Source: Chitinophagales bacterium
GTDB lineage: Bacteria > Bacteroidota > Bacteroidia > Chitinophagales > UBA2359
Assembly (NCBI GenBank): GCA_020628375.1
Contig: JAHDFD010000026.1
Location: 1-45,945, forward strand
Length of the DNA: 45,945 nt
Direction of reading: 5' to 3'
Below the pieces are notes generated by a model. That model had not been told where the DNA came from, made no database searches, and was given only the letters and a program-made list of their open reading frames with translations. The number at the start of each line of letters is the position of its first letter. The stretch's first letter is position 1. Below, one piece after another: positions 8,801 through 16,600 of the stretch. The translations under genes and the position numbers were made by a program.

Positions 8801-10545
8801 GCTTCCAAATTATTATCATCCTGTATTGTTATAGAAAAGGTTGAAACACCATCGGCAGGAACGTACGCAGTAATTGAATTACCTGTTCCTAATAAAGATT
8901 GTGCCATTGCAATTGTTAAAGCAGTTCCTGAAGCATCTACCAAACCTGTAACTGCTGTAACTGTAAATGGTGCGGTTCCTGAAGTCATTGTAACTGTTTC
9001 AGAAGCCAATTCATTTATAAAATCGCCATTATTGTCTAATCCTAAATCGCAATTACATGGATCAGTTATACTAATTTCAGGTTGTTCAGCAGGTGTACAA
9101 TCTTCATTTGTTAAACTAATTGTATTCGAAGCTGAACTTTCACATCCTGAGCCACTTGTAAAAATCAAATTATAGGCTCCTGTGGTACTGGTTACCAATG
9201 TTGAAGAAGTTTCACTAATTGGTACTCCATCTAAAATCCATTGATATCCAAAACCCGTTGGAGGTGTATCTGTTGTGCTGAAAGTAGCATTTACAGGCGT
9301 GCCTGTACCATCCTGACAAATTGGGTTAGCATCTACAGTAATAGTCGGAGTTGTAATTGTCGGACATTCCTGTGGGCATGCTGAACAAGGTCCATCTATA
9401 ACTATAGCAGAAGAATTATCCTGTCCATCGATTTCAATTGAAAACGCGTTTGCACCTCCTGCCTCTGCATAGGCAACTATTGTATTTCCACTTCCTAATA
9501 ATGTTTGAACATCACTTACTGACAAGGCACTGCCTTCACTGTTGAATAAACCAGAAACAGCAGTTATTGTATATGGAGAAGTACCAGTAACTCCAAAAGT
9601 TACCTGGGCTAGTTCGTTAATAAAATCACCATCATTATCTACTCCAGCATCACAGTTACAAAGATCTGAGACTGATATACCTACCGGATCTATTACAACA
9701 CATGATTCACTTGTTAATGAAATTGAATTTGAGGCAGCACCATCACAACCGGCACCATCTGTAAAGATCAAACTAAAATCACCTGTAGTACTTGTAAGTA
9801 AAGTAGCTCCTGTTTCTCCGGTTATAGGAACTCCTCCTAGTAACCATTGATATCCAAAACCAGCTGGGGGCGTTTCAGTTGAAGAAAAAGTTGCATTAAC
9901 AGGAGAACCTGTTCCAGGCAAACAAATTGGATTAGCATCAACACTAATTGTTGGTGCTGCCGGAGGTGTACAAGTATTACACTCAAATGTATCGGCACCT
10001 GTTATATCTGTAAAAGCACCTTTAGTTATTGGATCGGTACCATTATTAGGTTCATTTCTATTGAAATTCGTATCTGTTTGATTAAAAATCAAATCAGGTG
10101 ATTGAGTTGCATCTTTAACACCAAAACAAACTTCTCCTACATTGATCCATTCAGCATTGGTTACTTCAGGACAACTAAAGGTATTAGAAGTTAATGTCAT
10201 TGTTAAGTTAAAAATCCCCGGCACTGAAGTTGCGTCCCATTGTTGCGGGTCCCAGGCAGGTGCAGCTCCTACAATACAAAGATCCGTTCCATTAAATCTT
10301 TCAGGAGAATAAGAGATATAAGAAATTGCATCAGTGTTATAAGTAAATAATATGGAAGAAGTTCCGATAAAGAAATTATCGGCACTTGCAGCTGTAATCT
10401 GAATTGTAGTACAAAACTCGTTGGCATCACAATCAAGGGTTTCATTACCAAAGCGTAAATCAACTACTCCCTGAGCAAACGCCAATGAGGTAGATATAAA
10501 ACTCAAACACACAACAAAAAAATAAGTAAAAATTTTGTTATTCAT
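2872..10545 (-). CDS. Giant modular T9SS-secreted surface protein with Ig-like, Kazal and cadherin-like modules
   Basis: 2557 aa. A signal peptide (about 1-24, ending AFAQ/G) precedes a cohesin-like beta domain (about 26-190) closely related to the start of the next gene upstream. Then come six Ig-like modules marked by DANPIC, three copies of a 114-aa module (about 780-1007 in tandem, and 1248-1361), two 122-aa modules of the type that fills the 1-2619 gene (about 1015-1253), and a more distant one near 1555-1675. Two Kazal-like cysteine domains (about 1876-1910 with DPVC and 2085-2120 with YPVCGDNG) follow, separated by S/T/D/G linkers. Two cysteine modules with the motif CIRY(T/V)PLPGF flank one cadherin/Big-like repeat (about 2268-2360). 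The last 95 residues (TPNQDGINDVW..., SGVYFYHI, YIELRR) match the gliding-motility-associated type B T9SS signal. Role: exported adhesin or scaffold, inferred from architecture only. The start is supported by the signal peptide. Confidence 0.93.
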   Translation of the reverse strand: MNNKIFTYFFVVCLSFISTSLAFAQGVVDLRFGNETLDCDANEFCTTIQITAASADNFFIGTSSILFTYNTDAISYISYSPERFNGTDLCIVGAAPAWDPQQWDATSVPGIFNLTMTLTSNTFSCPEVTNAEWINVGEVCFGVKDATQSPDLIFNQTDTNFNRNEPNNGTDPITKGAFTDITGADTFECNTCTPPAAPTISVDANPICLPGTGSPVNATFSSTETPPAGFGYQWLLGGVPITGETGATLLTSTTGDFSLIFTDGAGCDGAASNSISLTSESCVVIDPVGISVSDLCNCDAGVDNDGDFINELAQVTFGVTGTSPYTITAVSGLFNSEGSALSVSDVQTLLGSGNTIVAYAEAGGANAFSIEIDGQDNSSAIVIDGPCSACPQECPTITTPTITVDANPICQDGTGTPVNATFSTTDTPPTGFGYQWILDGVPISETSSTLVTSTTGAYNLIFTSGSGCESSASNTISLTNEDCTPAEQPEISITDPCNCDLGLDNNGDFINELASETVTMTSGTAPFTVTAVTGLVDASGTALTIAMAQSLLGTGNSITAYVPADGVSTFSITIQDDNNLEASISGGPCPECPLVCPAIAAPIISADANPICDAGTGTPVNAEFSTTDTPPTGFGYQWLLGGVPISGETGATLITNTTGDYSLIFTNGDCDSEVSASITLVSQDCTPPCDVPTPTISVDANPICLSGTGTPVNAEFSTADTPPAGFSFQWLLGGVAISGETGATLLTSTTGDYSLIFTDGVDCSSLSSNIISLTNEDCTPPCNVTAPQISADVSQVCVGDANDLINVSIDVAGSEMNYAYVVTDSGDPATATILGLPGGSPIDLSGAPAGTCYIWVADHDGTLAGAAVGGAVADITGCLALSNSIAIDRVDCTPTCNVTAPQISADVSQVCVGDANDLINVSIDVAGSEMNYAYVVTDSGDPATATILGLPGGSPIDLSGAPAGTCYIWVADHDGTLAGAAVGGAVADITGCLALSNSIAIDRVDCTPTCNIESGIIELPKTTYCSDELIDFGTSASTFPVGYQSAYVLTSGGIILDTNTTSDFPAQSAGSYQVHLLVYDPATLDLSTIVPGTTPASDVNALLLQGGGDICATLTLTGGEITVEDCIPECDIQSGEISLAKLTYCDDEAIDFGATTSTYPVGYQVAYVLTSGGIILDTNTSSDFPIQSIGNYQVHLLVYDPVTLDLSIVVPGTTPASDVNALLIQGGGNICATLTLTGGEFTVEDCVIPCTVTAPQISADVSQVCVGDANDLINVSIDVAGSEMNYAYVVTDSGDPATATILGLPGGSTIDLSGAPAGTCYIWVVDHDGTLAGAAVGGAVADVTGCLALSNPIAIDRIDCTPTCNVATPVISADANPICLLGTGSPVNATFSASNMPPAGYNYQWQLNGVNIAPGSGGNDPTITTSTLGTFTLIFTNGVDCESASSNAIELTSTDCTPACNVATPSISIDANPICNVGTGSPIVATLTASATPPAGFSYQWQINGVNINASSGGNASPLQTSTTGIYTLIFTDGNSCSSAASNSINLTTEDCTPSCDVSSGSLSPVDAVVCTNEVLEASHSASPDFTSEYEVVYVLTSGSGLVIEAVNTSPVFSGLSIGNYTIHTLVYDPSTLDLSTVMFGVTTGFDVNSVLIQGGGTVCGSLDVQGASFTVESCGQPCDEDIVTNSFNSSICESQTFSLLQYSNTIWTDASGMMVNAPGALQLTADACGTQTYSFFTEFEENIGDCTVPYEYTVTVTVYPTIGFVVSSITDCSVSITTCPSYTVSWSDGANSGSGTNYTATNGSAGSVVFTITDNNSANICPSSEQASFSFACGGTTDISGTDTSTTDSSGTDITGTDSSGGDTASSDDGDPFTLCGCSLDYDPVCVNGSEYVNACIAQCLGLNFTPGPCSGTGGGVTDISGSDDGSTDGTISCDNVAGTCNFTLIDFGYGTTMTEEGIYEVCPFDGIYVTVSGYTVADGYDNAYIIYTDLNDPIGSAIAINNEGSFMNNGLNVNIPFDTPLYFSGIVVPTPLVSIDMIDFDDPCIAIEAGAKTAVFQSTCGDVAFDGETDSSDEETDGSNSGICDCPDYYYPVCGDNGLSYFNECYAQCDGITNYTFGLCTDGGGTTDDTSTDDTTTDDSGTDATDGTADDSGTDSTDGNTDGTTQPDCVDEDMFMCIGHMEPIVICPEYCGFGPMDSYSITGSLSMYSCSVYMIDDHCIRYTPLPGFYGVDMVELEACSNSNSDQCYTINIEILVGNCNNTPPTATDDSSSTPQDTPISIPVLPNDFDVDNDNLTVCSNTNGANGSVTLVNGSFVYSPDNGFVGTDSFTYEICDGNGGTDTAIVTVIVTEDCDNTSYACTGHMTPIELCIDFCDDSVVIYNTHTTYDCSIEAISDHCIRYVPLPGFYATDIIEVTALTPLGNEFEIANVYITVSDDCNTADLGGSQNGRLSNPVLDLGCALTPPLAFTPNQDGINDVWKLKGTSDCSTNTMLRLSIYDKSGRLIKEQVAYAHELSWDGTNLNNSATSSGVYFYHIESIDKVNKVPNTGYIELRR
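6461..6802 (-). repeat. Third, diverged copy of the 342-bp module
   Basis: This stretch encodes the same 114-aa module as 7523-8206 (ISADVSQVCVGDANDL start, SGAPAGTCYIWV core) but with many silent changes and a few substitutions such as VVDHDG for VADHDG. It is separated from the tandem pair by two 122-aa modules, so the protein was assembled by shuffling of whole cassettes. Confidence 0.85.
7523..8206 (-). repeat. Two tandem 342-bp coding repeats, almost identical
   Basis: Matching landmarks such as GATCTGCTAC at 7629 and 7971, and CAATCTACTC at 7529 and 7871, give a period of exactly 342 bp (114 codons). The copies (7523-7864 and 7865-8206) differ at only a few bases. They encode identical 114-aa modules containing ISADVSQVCVG and GTCYIWVADHDG. 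The duplication is recent compared with the third copy at 6461-6802. Confidence 0.93.
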
Positions 10546-10638
10546 AACTCGCTGGTTTTGATAGGTTTTGTTTTGAGAGAATAAAAATAGTTAGCGAAAA
10601 AGAATCGTATTTGAGGGTATATACGTTAATTTAATAAA

Positions 10639-10677
10639 ATTGGTTGGGTAAAATTTCAATAATTCTACCCAACCAAT
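10639..10677 (-). terminator. Rho-independent terminator after the 2852-aa gene
   Basis: ATTGGTTGGGTA (10639-10650) pairs perfectly with TACCCAACCAAT (10666-10677), a 12-bp stem with a 15-nt loop. On the minus strand it is followed by TTTATTAAATT. It begins 15 bp after the stop of the 2852-aa gene and separates it from the next giant gene, so the two are probably transcribed independently. Confidence 0.85.
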
Positions 10678-10691
10678 CAAGAAATGGAATT

Positions 10692-13600
10692 CTATCGTCT
10701 AACTTCAATAAATCCTTTAGAGATTTGTCTAAAGTCATTACTATTATTAGGTTTAATAACATAGAAGTAGGTACCTGGTTCAACAAAGCTTCCATTTTTG
10801 TTTTTACCATCCCATAATTCATAAGTATTCTCAACTCTCATTGTCTGGATCATGTTTCCATAAGTATCAAAGATCTCAACAGTGAAGTCAATATCATTCA
10901 AGCAATTAGCTGCTTCAATTTTCAGTAAATCATTCATTCCATCGCCATTAGGTGTTAATACGTTCGGAATATTTAATTCACACTTAGCTGATTTTAAGCT
11001 CTCTTCTGGTAATTTTCCACCACCACAATCTACAGCAACTGTAACGTTCACTAGTAAAATTTCACAGTTACCAGCTGCATCACAAGCCTGAGCCTGAACA
11101 TAATCATCTCCTGTAAATAAAGGAAGTGGCGTATAGATAAAGCAATTCGGACCTGCATCTTCATCTGTTTGAACAGCACAGTGATAAGTAGATACTAAAT
11201 CAACAATCGCTACATCAGGATTACAGAAATCAAGACAAACCTGTAACGGATTAGGATTAGAAGGGTCGATTGGCGTTGTACAGAAAGAAGGTACAATCTG
11301 ATTACAATCACTTTCCAATGTATTAACTAAAATACTAACCAATCCAATGGCAGAACCGCCATTTCCATCGCAAATCGTGTAACTGAAGTTATCTTCTCCT
11401 GTGAACAATGGATCAGGAATATATGTAAAGATTCCACCAACAAAATCAACAACACCATTACTCGGTTGTGTAAAGTCGCAAATTGCTAAGCTATCTCCTT
11501 CAGGATCAGAATCATTATCCAATACATTGAACTCAATATTTTCTCCTTGCATAATTACACCATTATCATCTACAGCAACAGGACTTTCGTTTACAGTTGC
11601 TCCTTCACATTCTCCAACGTAAATATTCACTGGTACAGTTACACAAGATCCTTCAAAGCATCCTTCAACATTGATAACATCACCAATATTCTCGAAACCA
11701 GGAAGTGGTGTATAACGGAAACAATTATCATTAAGAATATTAATACCACAATCAAATGTAGTAGTTACTTCTACTATAGAAGCTAAATCAGTATGGAACT
11801 CAACACAAATATCAATACTTTCCTGAATTCCAGTACATACATCATCAGCATTCGGAACAAAACCAGAATCGTCTGGTACTACAGAAACAGTAATCGTTGC
11901 TGTAGCTTCACCTCCATTTCCATCACAAATTGTGTATGTGAAGGTATCTGTTCCAGTGAAGCCTGCATCTGGTGAATAGAATATCTCGTTTGCAGCCAAT
12001 GTAGCTGAACCGTTCGCAGGTGTTGACAGATCACAAATTGACAAGTCGTCTCCATCTGGTTCGAAATCATTTGATAACACATTTATTATCAAATCTTCAC
12101 CTGCATTCGTAGCAACTTCATCATCACTAGCTTGTGGCGGATTGTTCGTACTTACAACTTCATTAACAGTAATTGTAACTGTAGCAGTACTTTCACCTCC
12201 ATTTCCATCACAAATCGAGTAAGTGAAAGAATCTGTTCCGAAGAAACCAGCAGCAGGTTCATATACAAAACCATTATCGATAGTCGATAAAGTACCGTTA
12301 GCAGGACTTGTATTAAAACAGATTGAAACATCATCTCCATCTGTATCAAAATCATTCGCCAATACATCAATACTTACAGCAGTTCCAGCATCGGTTGTTG
12401 CAGTATCGTCATTAGAAGTTGGTTCTGCATTTCCAGCACCAACAGTAATGGTAACAGTAGCATCAGCCTGACCTTCATTTCCATCACAAACTGAATAAGT
12501 AAAGGTATCTGAGCCAGAGAAGCCAACATTAGGTGTATAAGAAATTTCACTTCCAAATAACTGAGCTGTACCATTAGCAGGCTGAGATAAATCACATATA
12601 AATAAATCATCTCCATCACTATCCATATCATTTGCTAATACAGAAACAGAAACAGCCTCTCCTTCTAAAGTTGTTGCTTCATCATTCATAGCAGATGGAT
12701 TATTGTTTTCATTCGGATCAACAATACAATCTTCAACAGTAATTCCTGCGCCTACAACATCTAAGGCTCCACAAATTGATCCACCTCCTTCGATCAATAA
12801 ACCAAACACGTCTATACCAGATGTAACACCAAGTGTCAGACTTGAAAGATCAAGTATTGCTGGATTATAAACTAAAGTATGAATAGTATAATTACCTGGT
12901 ACATCAGTTGTAAAACTAGGCGTTTCAGCAACTTGTTCTATGATTAATCCACTTCCAGAAGTCAAGACAAAAACAGTTGAGAATCCGCTTGGAACAGTCG
13001 GTGCAGTAGCTACAATAGCCTGCATATCAACATTTCTACAAACAGAAGCTTCAACAGCAGATAAAGAACCTGCAGCTACCAAACATTCAGCAGTTTGAAC
13101 CGGTGTTCCGGCACACGTACAGTTATTTTGAATAGAATCATTCTCTGTATCAGGATTACCATCATCACATGCATCGCCGAAGTTTCCTAAGCTCGGACAA
13201 TCTTCTGTAACTACTTGTGTTCCAGCACATGAACAATCACTTTGAATTGTATCGTTGGTTGTATCCATGTTTCCATCGTCACATGCTTCACCGAAGTTTC
13301 CTAAACCTGGACAATCTTCTGTAACTACCTGTGTTCCAGCACAAGTACAATCACTTTGAATTGTATCGTTAGTTGTGTCCATGTTTCCATCGTCACATGC
13401 ATCGCCGAAGTTTCCTAAGCTCGGACAATCTTCAGTAACTACTTGTGTTCCAGCACATGTACAATCACTTTGAATTGTATCGTTAGTTGTATCCATGTTT
13501 CCATCGTCACATGCTTCACCGAAGTTTCCTAAGCCAGGACAATCGTCAATACATTCTTCACGAGTTACATTAATTGGATTTGAAAGCGCAAAACAACCTG

Positions 13601-16600
13601 TAATGTTTGCAACCTGATCATCTGGAATATTGATTCCATCATACCATACACCCCAAATCTGACATGTACCAGCAGGCGCTCCACCAAAACTGAATGTATT
13701 AGATGTAACAGGACCATCCAGGATAGTAGAACCTGAACCATCTGTTACGATGAAAGCAAAATCAGCAGTGCCACCACCATTGATATTAACGGTAATTGTT
13801 TCATCACCACCAACACATACAGTAGTAGCATCACTTGTATTTATAGTACCTGCAGAAACATTACATGTAACAACAGGGATCTCTTCATTCACGACTACTG
13901 TTACATTCCCTAGATCAGTTCCTCCATTTCCATCACAAACCTGATAAGAGAATGAGTCTGTACCTGAGAAACCACTATCAGGAGTATAAATAATTTGTGT
14001 TCCTTCAATAGCAACTGTTCCATTCATAGGGTTTGCTGAAGAACATATAGATAGAACATCACCATCGGGATCAGAATCATTTGATAAAACTGAAATAATA
14101 ATTGCTGTTTCAAAATCGGTAGAAATGTTATCATCCTGAGCATTTGGATCATCGTTACTTGTTACAGGTGGAATAGTCCCTGAAACCACAATTACAACCG
14201 TTGCAGATGCAAAGCCTCCGTTTCCATCACACACATTGTATGTGAAAGAATCAGAACCTGTATATCCAGTATTAGGTGTATAAACCATTTGATCTCCATT
14301 CTGAGATACTGAACCATTTGAAGCTTGTGTAAATCCACATATAGAAATATTATCACCATCAGGATCAGAATCATTTGCTAATACACTAATAGCATTCGCA
14401 CTATTAGCACTTGCTGTTACTAAATCTACATCTGCTATTGGTGGGTTATTTGTTGTTTCACAATTTCCAACCTGCACACTTAGCATAACTGTATCACATA
14501 CAGCTTGATTTGAAGTACAAGCAACAATTTGAACAATATCATTTCCTGAGAAACCAGGGATAGAAACATATCTGATACATTCTCCTAAGTTAGAAACACT
14601 ACAACCATATACTGAGTGCATATCCATTAGCTCATAAGACATTCCGTCTAATGCACAGAATTCCGGACATATAACTATTGGCTGTAATTCTCCAACACAG
14701 TAGCTCACTTCCGGATTCTCACACCCTGTTTGAGTTACATCGATGAAAACAGTAGCAATATCAGAACCACCATTTCCATCACAAATTTGATAGGTAAAGC
14801 TGTCTGTACCTTCAAAACCTTCATTAGGAGTATATACGAAATTATCACCTTGCTGAACAACAAAACCATTCATTGGTTGTGAGTAATCTCCACAAACATA
14901 GATATCATCTCCGTCAGGATCAGAATCGTTAGGAAGTACCGAAATCACAACAGGGTTTTCATCTTCAGTTGAAGTAAAGTCATCATTTGCAACAGGTGCA
15001 GTATTCACACCACAATTTGAAATTTCAAGATCTACAATGATCTCATAACAACTCATTCCATCAGTTAATAAAAGCGTAACCTGATCTACACCGATCTCTT
15101 CCATTCCCGGTAGCGGAGTATATCTGATACATCCATTATCAATGTATTGAACTCCACATCCATATAATGAATGATGGCTAACTACCTCTCCACCGATCAT
15201 ACACTCATCAAAGCAAATATCAGATGATACCAATGGAGTTACACAGTGTGCAAAAGGTCCACAAGGTGTAGGATCATCACATGGGTCGATTGGCTGATCT
15301 ACTGAAATCAATACAGTTGCAGAATCTGACTCACCGTTTCCATCACATATTGTATAAGTAAAAATATCGTTTCCGAAGAAACCAGCATTAGGAGTGTAGA
15401 TTAAATCCCCACCAACTAAAGCCAAAGTACCGTTGATCGGGTTAGTATAATCACAAACTGTTAAATCATCACCATTAGGGTCAGAATCATTTCCTGTTAC
15501 CGGAACAGTAAACGGATCATTAGCCGGAATTGTAAAGTTATCATCTACAGCTACCGGTGGTAAATTATCTTCTACTTCAATTACTGTAACAGTTACAACT
15601 GCTGTATCAGAATTACCATTTCCATCACAAATCGTATAGGTAAATGTATCCGTTCCAAAGAAACCAGTATTTGGTGTGTAAGTGAATATTCCTCCACTTA
15701 AAGCAACAGAACCATTTGCTCCCTGAGTAAAATCACAAATTTCTAAATTATCATTTTCAGGATCAGAATCATTAGGTAAAACAGAAATCGTTACCGGCAT
15801 ATCTTCATCTGTTGTTGCGCTATCATCATTAGCTACCGGTGGATCGTTCGGCACAACCGTAACAGTAACTGTTGCAGTATCTGAACCACCATTTCCATCA
15901 CAAATTGTATAAGTGAATGAATCATTTCCACTGAATCCGCTATCAGGTGTATAAGTAAACTGACCATCAGAAAGCACTACCATTCCGTTTGCAGGTTGAG
16001 AAAAATCACATACCTCCAGCGTATCTCCATCCGGATCAGTATCATTAGGTAAAACAGAAACAGTTACTGAATCTCCCTGATCTGTAGATACATTATCGTC
16101 GTTTGCTGTTGGTGCTTCATTACAAGTTCCAATTTCTATAACAATCTGCATTGAAGCACAATTTCCTAATTCATCATAACCTGTTACAGCCGCAAAATCA
16201 GGACTGAACATTTCCATACCCGGCAATGGGGTATAAACAAAACAAGGTCCATTTAATAAAATACCACATTCGTAAGTAGAATGAACAGTTTCCAAGCTAA
16301 ACATTGAACCTGGTAAGCAATCAAATTCAGGACAAATAGTAATTGGTGTTAATGGCTCTGTACAAACTGTCATACCAGCACAAACCTGTGCATTCGTACA
16401 ATCAGGTGTTCCTCCATCTAAGCTTCCTGTATCTGTTGTTCCTTCAAAACTGATTGAATCTGTACTACCGTCATCTGAACTATCTGTTGTTCCGTCAGCA
16501 GAAGAATCATCGGCACTTCCATCATCAGTAGTTCCATCAGAAATTCCCATATCCGTTACTGAATCGTCGGTTGTTCCTTCTGTTGTGGCTGTATCCATTG

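Noticed and set aside
8669..9175. 168-aa open frame on the plus strand
   Set aside because: It is the antisense of repeated Ig-like modules of the giant gene, with composition dictated by those repeats and no recognisable features.
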